From: Prevotellaceae bacterium
Lineage (GTDB): Bacteria; Bacteroidota; Bacteroidia; Bacteroidales; Bacteroidaceae
Assembly (NCBI GenBank): GCA_028726625.1
Contig: JAQYPT010000034.1
Coordinates: 1-52,105 of the forward strand
Reading direction: 5' to 3'
Length of the DNA stretch: 52,105 nt
The position numbers and the translations under genes are program-made. Of this stretch, positions 34,576-43,516 are shown one piece after another (position 1 is the first letter of the stretch; every line of letters starts with the position of its first letter). The notes under the pieces were generated by a model. The model ran no database searches and was not told where the DNA came from. It worked only from the letters and a program-made list of their open reading frames with translations.

Positions 34576-36375
34576 ATGATGAAGCAAAACTTGAAAATTT
34601 GTTTGAATCCCATTCTTTGCTGTTTGCTTGTGGGCTGGATGCTGATGGGTTTGGCCTTGCCAGCTTGGGCACAGGAGCCGAAAGACAAACCGCTGACCGA
34701 AGCGGATTTGAAGAAAATGCTGTTTGAGGACAAGCAGTCACAATACCACTATCTCTTTCTTGAGGCTGTTAGTCAACTGAATGCCGATAAGCTGGAGTTG
34801 GCAGATAGTTTACTGCACCAGTGCTTGACCTTCCATCCACAGGGAGCCGAAGCTTATTATGCGCAGGGACGCTTGTTGGCCCAACAAAAAAAAGATACGC
34901 TGGCACTGGAGAAGTTCGAAAAGGCGGCTGCCTTGCAACCGGAAAACAGTTATTACCAAGAGCGGGTGGCGCAATATTACATCGGAACGGGTGCTTTCGA
35001 CAAGGCCATCGCTGCCTACGAGCGTCTGTATGAAAACAATCACCAGCGCACGGATGTGCTCAGCATCTTGGGACAGTTGTACAATCAGCAGAAAAATTAC
35101 GGCAAGATGTTTTCTGTTTTGGAGCGTATTGAGCAGGCTGAAGGAACCAATGAGGAACTTACGCTTTCGAAAATGAGCGTTTATGAGATGATGGGTGATA
35201 AGGATGCGGCCTGCAAAACCTTGCAACAACTGGCCGACAGTCATCCCAATGACGTGAACTACAGGGTGATGCTGGGCAATTGGCTCATGCAGCATGGCGG
35301 ACAAAAGAAGGCTTATAAACTGTTTACCCAGGCTGTGGAAGAGGAGCCCGATAACGGCTTTGTACTGGCATCGCTATACGATTATCATAACCAGGTGGGC
35401 GACAAAGAGAAGGCAATCGCGTTGAGAGACCGCATCTTGATGAGTAAGGACACGGAGGTTCAGACCAAGATGACGATGCTACAGCAAGTGATTCGGGACA
35501 ATGAAGACAACAAGCGCGACAGTACCGAGGTGCTCAATCTGTTCAAGCGCATGATGAAAGTTCATCCTAAAGATGCTGACGTTGCCTCCTTGGCAGCTGC
35601 CTACATGAGTTTGAAGAAGATGCCGCAAGACACGGTGATGGCAGCCTTGCAACACGTTATTGACATTGCGCCCGATAATTCGCCCGCCCGATTGCAGTTG
35701 TTGCGCATGTATCTGCCCGGAAAAAACTGGCAGAAAATCATCGCCCTTTGTGAAGAAGGCGCGCAGTTCACGCCCGATGAGATGGCTTATTATTACTACA
35801 TGGCTTGGGCCCATGTGCAGCAAGATGAGCAACCCAAGGCCATTGATGCTCTTAAACGAGGCGTGAGTACCATCAACGCCAAGAGCGATACCGAACTGGT
35901 GAGCGAGTTTTATTCCATGATGGGCGATTTGTTGCACCAGCAAGGCGACCAACAGGGGGCTTTTGCGGCCTACGACAGTTGTCTGCAATGGAAGGATGAC
36001 AACATTGCCTGCTTGAATAATTATGCTTATTTTCTAAGTGAAGATGGTCAGAATTTGAAGCGGGCAGAGCAAATGAGTTATAAAACGGTGACGGCATCGC
36101 CTAACAATGCGACGTATCTGGACACCTATGCGTGGATACTGTTCATGCAAGAGCGATACACAGAGGCAAAGTTGTACATCGATCAGGCACTGAAAAATGA
36201 TACCGACTCCGTACAAAGCGCCGTCATCATTGAGCATGCCGGGGATATTTATGCCATGAATGGAAACATCGATCAGGCGCTGAAATATTGGCAAGAGGCC
36301 TTGAAACTAGCCCCAAAAGATGATCAAGCCCTGATTGAACGGAAGATTAAACAGAAGAAATACATCAAGAAATGA
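34576..36375 (+). CDS. TPR-repeat protein, exported
   Basis: This 599-residue protein begins with a signal peptide (about residues 1-32, hydrophobic CCLLVGWMLMGLALPAWA, cleavage after AWA). The rest is a chain of roughly a dozen tetratricopeptide repeats, for example EAYYAQGRLLAQQKKDTLAL and the C-terminal GDIYAMNGNIDQALKYWQEA. It is likely periplasmic or outer-membrane associated and acts as a protein-binding scaffold. Its neighbours (DUF4292 lipoprotein with a four-base overlap, then an EnvC-like protein) suggest a role in envelope or cell-wall processing. The precise function is not known to me. Confidence 0.85.
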   Translation: MMKQNLKICLNPILCCLLVGWMLMGLALPAWAQEPKDKPLTEADLKKMLFEDKQSQYHYLFLEAVSQLNADKLELADSLLHQCLTFHPQGAEAYYAQGRLLAQQKKDTLALEKFEKAAALQPENSYYQERVAQYYIGTGAFDKAIAAYERLYENNHQRTDVLSILGQLYNQQKNYGKMFSVLERIEQAEGTNEELTLSKMSVYEMMGDKDAACKTLQQLADSHPNDVNYRVMLGNWLMQHGGQKKAYKLFTQAVEEEPDNGFVLASLYDYHNQVGDKEKAIALRDRILMSKDTEVQTKMTMLQQVIRDNEDNKRDSTEVLNLFKRMMKVHPKDADVASLAAAYMSLKKMPQDTVMAALQHVIDIAPDNSPARLQLLRMYLPGKNWQKIIALCEEGAQFTPDEMAYYYYMAWAHVQQDEQPKAIDALKRGVSTINAKSDTELVSEFYSMMGDLLHQQGDQQGAFAAYDSCLQWKDDNIACLNNYAYFLSEDGQNLKRAEQMSYKTVTASPNNATYLDTYAWILFMQERYTEAKLYIDQALKNDTDSVQSAVIIEHAGDIYAMNGNIDQALKYWQEALKLAPKDDQALIERKIKQKKYIKK

Positions 36376-37271
36376 AGAAAATACTCCATGGGGCTTTGAC
36401 CGTGTGCGCTGTTTTGTTGCTGGCATCGTGTGCCTCCAAAAAAGCTGTTGTCAAGGAACCGTTGCCAGGTAAAGAGCCTCATACGGGTACAACCTCGCCC
36501 GGCATTGCTGAAGATATGCAAGAGCTGGCTTTCGTGCAGCGTGTGTTTGACAATCAAGTATACGCGCAAAACATTGTTGGGAACATGACGTTTAGTCTTA
36601 CCCGAGGTGGCAAAAGGATTTCTGCACCAGGCTCTGTACGCATGCGGAAAGACAAGGTGATTCGGCTGCAAGTGTTCATTCCCTTTTTGGGGACAGAGGT
36701 GGGACGGATTGAATTCACCCCCGATGGCGTGCTCATCATAGATCGTATGCACAAAGAATACGTGCGAGCCGACTATCGTGAGTTGGATTTTCTGCGCGAC
36801 AATGGTCTGACGTTCTACAGCTTGCAGGCACTCTTCTGGAATCAGTTGTTGGTTCCGGGGAAAGAAAAGGTCGGTGAATCTGACCTAAAGTCGTTCGACG
36901 TGCGTCTGTCCCCAGTGGGTGAAACCGTGCCGTTGGTGCTGAAAAAGGGCAGTATGGAATATCGTTGGAATGCCCAAAAGGGCAATGGACGCATCCTGTC
37001 TGCCGTGGTTTCCTATCAAAGCAACCAACACGAGAAGTCAACCTTGACCTGGAATTACGACAATTTTAAGGCCGTTGGCGTGAAACAGTTTCCTGCCAAG
37101 CAGGTGTTCTCCTTTATGACCACGGCAACCAAGACACCGCAACAAGGCCAAGTGACCATCGACATGAACGATGTACAGACAGATGGCAATTGGGAAGAGC
37201 GTTCCACGGTTTCTAATCGGTACAAGAAGATGGATGTAAAGGCGGTTTTAGGCAAACTATTAAACAGGTAA
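36372..37271 (+). CDS. DUF4292 family lipoprotein
   Basis: The 299-residue protein has a lipoprotein signal, MKKILHGALTVCAVLLLASC, with Cys20 as anchor. The mature part fits the DUF4292 family of Bacteroidota, whose beta-rich fold resembles LolA/LolB lipoprotein carriers: segments GNMTFSLTRGGKRISAPGSVRM and RIEFTPDGVLIIDRMHKEY form the expected strands. A lipoprotein- or lipid-handling role is plausible but unproven. It overlaps the TPR gene by four bases (ATGA) and is directly followed by the EnvC-like gene, so the three are translationally coupled. Confidence 0.82.
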   Translation: MKKILHGALTVCAVLLLASCASKKAVVKEPLPGKEPHTGTTSPGIAEDMQELAFVQRVFDNQVYAQNIVGNMTFSLTRGGKRISAPGSVRMRKDKVIRLQVFIPFLGTEVGRIEFTPDGVLIIDRMHKEYVRADYRELDFLRDNGLTFYSLQALFWNQLLVPGKEKVGESDLKSFDVRLSPVGETVPLVLKKGSMEYRWNAQKGNGRILSAVVSYQSNQHEKSTLTWNYDNFKAVGVKQFPAKQVFSFMTTATKTPQQGQVTIDMNDVQTDGNWEERSTVSNRYKKMDVKAVLGKLLNR

Positions 37272-38906
37272 ATGAAACGTTATTTAATTATACTCCTATC
37301 ATTGGCTTTGACGGTTTCGCTGCCGGCACAGAAGAAACGTACGCCCACAAAACAGCGAGCAAGAACCACAAAGACCACGACCAAGAAGAAAAAAACAGCC
37401 CAGAAAAAGTCGACAAAGACAGCTCGATATTCCAATTCATCCATCAAAGGATTGGAAAGTCAGCGCAGTCAGATTCAGAAGAAGATTAAGCAACAGGAAA
37501 GAGCGTTGCGTACCAACCAGTCGGATGTGAAGAAAAGGTTGCAAGATTTGATGATTCTCAACACGGCGATTAACGATAGACAGAAAAATATCGACAGCAT
37601 TGAGGCCGACATCCATCATTTGAATGGGAATATAGATATCATCAAGTCGCAGCTGCAAACGCTGCAAACGCAATTGGCGGAGCGCAAACAAAAGTACATC
37701 AAGTCGATGGCCTACATGACGCGCAGCCATACCATTCAGGATAAAATCATGTTTATCTTCTCGGCGAAAAACTTTGCTCAGATGTACCGTCGCTTTCAGT
37801 TTGTGCGCGACTATGCTACCTATCAGCGCGCACAGGGTGAAGGCTTGAAAGCCAAGCAGGCGCAGGTGGAAGAAAAACATGTACAACTGCAGAATGCTAA
37901 GGGAAGGAAAAGCAATCTGCTCTATCAAGGAAAGAAAGAAAAACAAACCCTCGAAGGACAGCAGGTGGAACAGAAGCAGATGGTTAGCAACCTGCAAAAG
38001 CAGCAGAAAACCATTCAAAACGTCATTGCGCAGCAGCGCAAGAAAGATGCTGCCCTCAACGCACAGATTGATAAGTTGATTGCCATCGAGGTGGCCAAGG
38101 CCAAGGCTCGTGCAGAAGCTGAGGCCAAACGTAAGGCGGCTATTGCAGAGGCTGCACGCAAAAGGGCTGCCGAACTGGCACGAAAGAAAGCCGAAGCCGA
38201 GGCTGCCGCCCGTGAGAACGCCCGCAGAATAGCCGAGGCCAAAGAGCGTGAGGAGCGCTTGAAAGCCGAGGCACGCGCTGCGGCAGCTGCCGCAGAGAAG
38301 GCGCAACAGGAGAAATCGGCTGCACAGGCAAAGGCCGCAGCAGAAGCCAGTTCGGCCGCAGAGCAAACCGCTCGAGAGGCTAAAGCTGCCCGTGTGGCTG
38401 CCGAGCGCAAGGCTGTCAGTGACGCGGTGCGCAACAGGGAGACCATTGCCAGGGCGCAGAAGCGGGCGGATGAGAGTCTCAAGATGAGTTCGGTAGACCG
38501 CATGCTGAGCGGTGGGTTTGAGGCGAATCGCGGACGTTTGCCCATCCCGATTACCGGAGGGTACCGCATCGTGAGTCATTTCGGGCAGTACAATGTGGAG
38601 GGATTGAAGAATGTAACGCTTGATAATAAAGGTGTCAATATCCTGGGAAGCCCTGGTTGCAAGGCACGGGCTATTTATGACGGCGAGGTGAGTGCTGTGA
38701 TGACTTACGCAGGTACGACGGTTGTGATGGTTCGCCATGGCTCGTATATTTCAGTGTATTGCAACTTGGGATCGGTCAACGTTTCTCAAGGACAGAAAGT
38801 AAAAACCCGTCAAGTGCTTGGAAGTGTCGGACGAGATAACATTTTGCAGTTCCAATTGCGTAACGGAACAGCCAAACTCAATCCCGAGTCGTGGCTGGGT
38901 AGGTAG
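37272..38906 (+). CDS. EnvC-like murein hydrolase activator (degenerate M23 domain)
   Basis: The 544-residue protein has a signal peptide (about 1-18, cleaved near SLPA-Q), a basic Lys/Thr-rich stretch, long coiled coils (about 55-260), an Ala/Glu/Arg-rich helical segment (about 270-390) and a C-terminal LytM/M23 domain. The metal ligands of active M23 peptidases are missing: the domain has NKGVN where active enzymes have a ligand Asp, CNLG where HLG is usual, and LQFQLR where LHFEIR is usual. As in E. coli EnvC, it should therefore activate an amidase at the septum instead of cutting peptidoglycan itself. Adjacent to the DUF4292 gene without a gap. Confidence 0.87.
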   Translation: MKRYLIILLSLALTVSLPAQKKRTPTKQRARTTKTTTKKKKTAQKKSTKTARYSNSSIKGLESQRSQIQKKIKQQERALRTNQSDVKKRLQDLMILNTAINDRQKNIDSIEADIHHLNGNIDIIKSQLQTLQTQLAERKQKYIKSMAYMTRSHTIQDKIMFIFSAKNFAQMYRRFQFVRDYATYQRAQGEGLKAKQAQVEEKHVQLQNAKGRKSNLLYQGKKEKQTLEGQQVEQKQMVSNLQKQQKTIQNVIAQQRKKDAALNAQIDKLIAIEVAKAKARAEAEAKRKAAIAEAARKRAAELARKKAEAEAAARENARRIAEAKEREERLKAEARAAAAAAEKAQQEKSAAQAKAAAEASSAAEQTAREAKAARVAAERKAVSDAVRNRETIARAQKRADESLKMSSVDRMLSGGFEANRGRLPIPITGGYRIVSHFGQYNVEGLKNVTLDNKGVNILGSPGCKARAIYDGEVSAVMTYAGTTVVMVRHGSYISVYCNLGSVNVSQGQKVKTRQVLGSVGRDNILQFQLRNGTAKLNPESWLGR

Positions 38907-39011
38907 TCCCGAACGTCTTGTGCGGCAGCATCAATCAGTCGCAATGTAGTGACTTTGTGTGTGGATTGAAGGTCTACCGTGAAGGACGGCTAATCATAAG
39001 AAAACATAGAG

Positions 39012-40346
39012 ATGAAGAGAAATCAGATTGCAAGCAGGATAAATAATAAGGTGTTAGAACCCGTAAGGCTGTTCATGGGGCAGGAAGAGTCGGGCGGCAT
39101 CATGCTGGTCATCAGCGTTTTGATGGCTATGGTATTGGCCAATACGGCTCTAGGACCAGGCTATCACGACTTTTTCCAACAGACATTTGGGTTCTTATGG
39201 AATGGCGATTCGTATTTTAATTTCACCCTTCACCACTGGATTAACGATGGACTGATGTCCGTGTTCTTCTTCCTGGTGGGGCTGGAACTGAAGCGCGAGT
39301 TTATTGCTGGCGAGCTGGCCGACTTACGCAATACGGTTTTGCCAATAGGAGCTGCTGTGGGAGGTATGCAGATTCCCGCGGCGATTTATCTTTCGTTCAA
39401 CGCTGGTACAGAAGAGGCGGTGGGATGGGCCATACCCATGGCAACCGACATCGCTTTTGCCCTGGGTGTGGTTAGCTTGTTAGGCAGTCGCGTGCCATCA
39501 TCCGTCAAGGTGTTTCTAACAACCTTGGCTATTGTTGACGACCTGGGAGCCGTCATCGTGATAGCCTTGTTCTATACCTCGGAAATATCTGTGCTTAATG
39601 TGTTATTGGGTTTGGGCTTTCTGCTATTGATGTTCATCGGTAACAAACTAGGTGTGAAGAACCTGTTATTCTATGCTCTATTGGGCATTGCCGGTGTGTG
39701 GGTTTGTTTCCTCCTGTCGGGCGTTCATGCCACTATTGCTGCTGTACTGGCTGCCATGACCATCCCCGCTGACTCGGAAATTGATGAGAACACTTTCCTG
39801 CATCGTGTGCGAAAGCTGACCAGACGATTCGACAAGGCCGAGTCGAATGACGTGAGGACGCTCGAGAAAGAGCAAGTGGAGATACTAGCTCATATCCAGA
39901 AAGACACCACCACTGCCATTCCTCCCTTGCAGTTGATAGAGCATCATCTGAACCCAATCGTAACGTTTATCGTGCTACCTGTCTTTGCTTTTGCCAACGC
40001 TGGTGTAAACTTGGTGGACATTGATTGGTCAGCAGTGTTTGCTACGAATATTACCATAGGGGTTGCGCTGGGACTTTTAGTGGGAAAACCATTGGGAGTG
40101 TTAGGCGTTTCCTGGCTGTTGAGTAAGTTGGGATTCGCAAAATTGCCAGCAGACATGTCAAAGCGTCGATTGTTGGGCCTGGGCTTCCTGGCATCTATAG
40201 GCTTTACGATGTCGATGTTCGTCTCAACTCTTGCCTTTCAAACGGAGATGATGCTCACGCAAGCAAAGATTGGTATCTTCATGGCTTCAATCCTTGGTGG
40301 ACTCATTGGCTACAAGTTGTTGAAATCATCGAGCAATAAAAATTAA
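39012..40346 (+). CDS. nhaA: Na+/H+ antiporter NhaA
   Basis: NhaA exports sodium in exchange for protons across the inner membrane. The 444-residue protein has about 12 hydrophobic segments. The ion-binding aspartate pair is in LAIVDDLGAVIVIALFY, and MATDIAFALGVVSLLGSRVP and GKPLGVLGVSWL are further family blocks. A polar loop of about 60 residues (ADSEIDENTFLHRVRKLTRRFDKAES onward), absent from the short E. coli protein, lies between central segments. About 100 bases separate it from the EnvC-like gene and no clear promoter is visible there. Confidence 0.95.
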   Translation: MKRNQIASRINNKVLEPVRLFMGQEESGGIMLVISVLMAMVLANTALGPGYHDFFQQTFGFLWNGDSYFNFTLHHWINDGLMSVFFFLVGLELKREFIAGELADLRNTVLPIGAAVGGMQIPAAIYLSFNAGTEEAVGWAIPMATDIAFALGVVSLLGSRVPSSVKVFLTTLAIVDDLGAVIVIALFYTSEISVLNVLLGLGFLLLMFIGNKLGVKNLLFYALLGIAGVWVCFLLSGVHATIAAVLAAMTIPADSEIDENTFLHRVRKLTRRFDKAESNDVRTLEKEQVEILAHIQKDTTTAIPPLQLIEHHLNPIVTFIVLPVFAFANAGVNLVDIDWSAVFATNITIGVALGLLVGKPLGVLGVSWLLSKLGFAKLPADMSKRRLLGLGFLASIGFTMSMFVSTLAFQTEMMLTQAKIGIFMASILGGLIGYKLLKSSSNKN

Positions 40347-40381
40347 GGGAGCCATTTCTTGGAAAATGAATCAATTTATCG

Positions 40382-40389
40382 TACCTTTG
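40382..40389 (+). promoter_or_regulatory. -7 box of the acyl-CoA ligase gene
   Basis: TACCTTTG lies 30 bases before the ATG at 40420. TTGG at 40359-40362 is 19 bases upstream, a partial match to the -33 TTTG. Confidence 0.65.
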
Positions 40390-40419
40390 TGAGTACATCA
40401 TATAAAAATTTTCTATCTT

Positions 40420-42228
40420 ATGCAAACAAGACATCACCTTTCCGTACTGATACATGAACAAGCAAAGAAATATGGTTCGCGTGATGCGCTGACCTTTCGT
40501 AGCTTTGGCAGTTTGAAGTGGAAAACCGTTTCTTGGAAGCAGTTCTCTTTGCGTGTGAAACAGGTGTCTAATGCGTTGATTGACTTTGGATTGAAACCAC
40601 AAGAAAAAATCGGTGTGTTTGCACAAAACTGCCTCCAGTATCTGTATTCAGATTTTGGTGCGTATGGAGTTCGGGCCGTTTCCATCCCTTTGTATGCAAC
40701 CAGCAGTGAGCAGCAGATACAATATATAATAAACAATGCACAGATACGCTTCCTCTTTGTTGGCGAACAAGAACAGTATAACAAAGCACATCGTATTTTT
40801 TCCCTATGTCCTACACTCGAGCGAATTATCATTTTTGATCACAGTGTTCGATTGAGTGCGTACGATACAAATGCTATTTATTTTGAAGACTTTATTAGAT
40901 TAGGTGAGAATCTGCCACATCAATTGGAGGTAGAAAAGCGATGGGCAGATGCCAATGATGAGGATATTTGCAACATCCTGTATACCAGTGGAACCACAGG
41001 AGTAAGCAAGGGCGTCGTATTGACCTACGGTCAGTACGACGCAGCCATGGAAGCAAATGGAAAAAGTGTGCCTGTTGGTGAGCAAGACCGTGTGGTGAGC
41101 TTTCTGCCCATTACGCATATTTTTGAACGGGGTTGGTTGTATTTGTGTCTAACGGCAGGTGCCCACATTATTATTAACACGTATCCCAAAGAAATACAGC
41201 AGACCATGCGTGAAGTGAAACCTACCGCTATGTCGGCCGTTCCTCGCTTTTGGGAGAAAGTGTATATAGCGGTGAAAGAGCGCATTGATAGTGCTAATCC
41301 CGTACAAAAGAAACTTTTCAACAGGGCATTGGCCGTTGGAAAAAAATATAATATCGACTATTTGAGTAAAGGAAAACGACCTCCTTTTGCCTTGTCAGCA
41401 GAATATCAAGTATATAATAAGAGTGTCATGGCATTGGTTCGCAAACAAATTGGTTTGCAGAACCCACATTTCTTTCCAACAGCGGGTGCTTATGTTTCAC
41501 CAGAAGTCGAGGAGTTTGTCCATTCCATTGGTATCTACATGATGGTTGGGTATGGTCTCACCGAGAGTTTGGCCACCGTTTCTTGTGATCGTATGGACAG
41601 GCCATACACGGTTGGCTCGGTAGGTAGACCGGTTGATGGTATTCAGATTAAGATAGGAGAGAATAATGAAATCCTGCTCAAAGGGCCTACCATCACTAGG
41701 GGATATTATGAACTGCCCAATGCAAATGCAGCAGCTTTTGATGAGGATGGGTTCTTCCATACGGGCGATGCAGGCTACATGAAAGACGGAGAGCTATATC
41801 TGACAGAGAGAATCAAGGATCTGTTCAAGACGAGTAACGGAAAATATGTCGCACCACAGATGGTGGAGGCGATGCTCTTGGTAGACAAATATGTGGACCA
41901 AGTGGTTGTAATCGCTGACCAAAGAAAGTTTGTTTCGGCATTGATTGTACCAGAGTTCAGGCTCTTGGAAGAATATGCCAGCGATCATGGAATCGCCTAT
42001 GTGGATAGAGAAGATTTGTGTGAAAACAAACAGATCAAGGACATGATGATGGAACGCATCAAGACTCTACAGCAGTCGTTGGCCCACTATGAGCAAATCA
42101 AGCGATTCACTCTTCTTCCTCACCATTTCAATATGGAGCGTGGGGAATTGACGGATACATTGAAAATCAGACGTCCAGCCGTCTATAAAATCTACAAGGA
42201 CGTCATTGACAGCATGTACGAAGAATAA
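40420..42228 (+). CDS. Long-chain-fatty-acid--CoA ligase (AMP-forming)
   Basis: This 602-residue protein activates fatty acids via an acyl-adenylate. The P-loop-like NILYTSGTTGVSKGVVLTYGQY, the A5 region VGYGLTESLATVSCD, FHTGDAGYMKDGELYLTERIKDLFKTSNGKYVAPQ (A7-A8 with hinge) and the C-terminal REDLCENKQIKD segment are all in order. It is of the long-chain ACSL type (the GKYVAPQ variant) rather than acetyl-CoA synthetase. Chain-length choice is not readable. Its stop overlaps the prfB start (TAATG), so the two genes are probably coupled. Confidence 0.92.
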   Translation: MQTRHHLSVLIHEQAKKYGSRDALTFRSFGSLKWKTVSWKQFSLRVKQVSNALIDFGLKPQEKIGVFAQNCLQYLYSDFGAYGVRAVSIPLYATSSEQQIQYIINNAQIRFLFVGEQEQYNKAHRIFSLCPTLERIIIFDHSVRLSAYDTNAIYFEDFIRLGENLPHQLEVEKRWADANDEDICNILYTSGTTGVSKGVVLTYGQYDAAMEANGKSVPVGEQDRVVSFLPITHIFERGWLYLCLTAGAHIIINTYPKEIQQTMREVKPTAMSAVPRFWEKVYIAVKERIDSANPVQKKLFNRALAVGKKYNIDYLSKGKRPPFALSAEYQVYNKSVMALVRKQIGLQNPHFFPTAGAYVSPEVEEFVHSIGIYMMVGYGLTESLATVSCDRMDRPYTVGSVGRPVDGIQIKIGENNEILLKGPTITRGYYELPNANAAAFDEDGFFHTGDAGYMKDGELYLTERIKDLFKTSNGKYVAPQMVEAMLLVDKYVDQVVVIADQRKFVSALIVPEFRLLEEYASDHGIAYVDREDLCENKQIKDMMMERIKTLQQSLAHYEQIKRFTLLPHHFNMERGELTDTLKIRRPAVYKIYKDVIDSMYEE

Positions 42229-43352
42229 TGATAACAAGCGACCAGTTAAAAGATGTGATGGAGCGTGCTGAAGCACTTCATCGGTATTTGAACATAGACC
42301 AGAAAAAAGTAGAGTTCGAAGAAGAACAACTACGCACACAAGCACCTGATTTTTGGGAAGATCCAAAGCGTGCCCAAGAACAGATGATTAAGGTTAAGGG
42401 TATTGAGAAGTGGCTAGTTGGTTATCAACAGGTGCGTCAGTTGGCTGATGAGTTGGAGTTGGCATTCGATTTCTATCGTGATGACATGATTACGGAAGAC
42501 GAGTTGGATGCCGACTATGCCAAGGCTGTTGCCGCCATAGAGCATCTGGAAATGAAGAACATGCTTCGTCAAACCGAAGATCCCATGGACTGTGTGATGA
42601 AGATTAACTCGGGAGCAGGCGGTACGGAGAGCCAGGATTGGGCACAAATGCTCATGCGTATGTACATGAGATGGGCCGAGGCTCATGATTACAAGTGTAC
42701 CATCAGTGATATTCAGGACGGTGATGAGGCCGGCATCAAGAGCGTGATGATGAAGATAGAAGGTGGCGAATACGCATACGGTTACCTGAAGAGCGAGAAC
42801 GGAGTGCATCGCTTGGTGCGCGTTTCTCCATTCAATGCCCAGGGAAAGCGCATGACCAGCTTCGCCAGTGTCTTTGTTTCACCCCTGGTGGACGATACCA
42901 TTGAGGTGTTTGTTGACCCTGCTCGTGTGTCGTGGGATACCTTCCGGTCGAGTGGTGCAGGTGGACAAAATGTAAATAAGGTGGAGTCTGGCGTTCGTCT
43001 TCGCTATCAATACGAAGATCCTGACACAGGTGAGGAAGAAGAAATTTTAATTGAAAACACTGAAACACGTGACCAACCTAAGAACCGAGCCAAGGCCATG
43101 CAGCTCTTGAAGAGTCAACTTTACGACCGTGCCATGAAGAAACGGTTGGAGGCGCAAGCTAAAATTGAGGCTGGAAAGAAGAAGATAGAATGGGGAAGTC
43201 AAATCCGAAGTTATGTTTTTGACGACCGTCGTGTGAAAGATCACCGCACCAATTATCAGACAACCGATGTAGACGCAGTGATGGATGGTAAGCTGGATGA
43301 GTTTATCAAAGCTTACCTCATGGAATTTCCAGTTGCGGATGAGAATGACTAA
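42228..43352 (+). CDS. prfB: Peptide chain release factor 2
   Basis: RF2 recognises UAA and UGA stops and triggers peptide release. The 374-residue protein has the stop-recognition SPF tripeptide (200-202), which distinguishes RF2 from RF1, and the catalytic GGQ (245-247) in SSGAGGQNVNKVESG. It reads through in a single frame: where E. coli prfB has its in-frame UGA frameshift site, this gene has CGG TAT TTG AAC (codons 19-22). No programmed frameshift is therefore needed. The start overlaps the preceding acyl-CoA ligase stop by one base. Confidence 0.95.
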   Translation: MITSDQLKDVMERAEALHRYLNIDQKKVEFEEEQLRTQAPDFWEDPKRAQEQMIKVKGIEKWLVGYQQVRQLADELELAFDFYRDDMITEDELDADYAKAVAAIEHLEMKNMLRQTEDPMDCVMKINSGAGGTESQDWAQMLMRMYMRWAEAHDYKCTISDIQDGDEAGIKSVMMKIEGGEYAYGYLKSENGVHRLVRVSPFNAQGKRMTSFASVFVSPLVDDTIEVFVDPARVSWDTFRSSGAGGQNVNKVESGVRLRYQYEDPDTGEEEEILIENTETRDQPKNRAKAMQLLKSQLYDRAMKKRLEAQAKIEAGKKKIEWGSQIRSYVFDDRRVKDHRTNYQTTDVDAVMDGKLDEFIKAYLMEFPVADEND

Positions 43353-43375
43353 TGAACCTTTAAAATAATACAACT

Positions 43376-43513
43376 ATGAGTGAAAAAAGCAAAATGAATC
43401 GAGCTAAGCGCGAGGCGAGACAAGAAAAACAAGCGCAGAATGTCATTAAATGGCTTTCCATTGCATTGCTTGTTTGTGCCATCATTTGGATTATTGTCGC
43501 CATGAACGTTTAA
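43376..43513 (+). CDS. Small single-pass membrane protein, 45 residues
   Basis: The frame starts MSEKSKMNRAKREARQEK, a strongly basic and hydrophilic N-terminal half, and ends with one hydrophobic segment, WLSIALLVCAIIWIIVAM, then NV and a TAA. That is a coherent small inner-membrane protein with the N-terminus probably in the cytoplasm (positive-inside rule). It lies 23 bases after prfB and 3 bases before the CYTH gene on the same strand, with an A-rich leader before the ATG. I do not recognise a family. It is short enough to be missed by standard length cut-offs. Confidence 0.75.
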   Translation: MSEKSKMNRAKREARQEKQAQNVIKWLSIALLVCAIIWIIVAMNV

Positions 43514-43516
43514 CGG

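Noticed and set aside
37437..38738. 433-residue minus-strand ORF opposite the EnvC-like gene
   Set aside because: Antisense shadow of the Ala/Glu-rich coding region; its Leu/Cys-rich translation is a by-product of codon composition.
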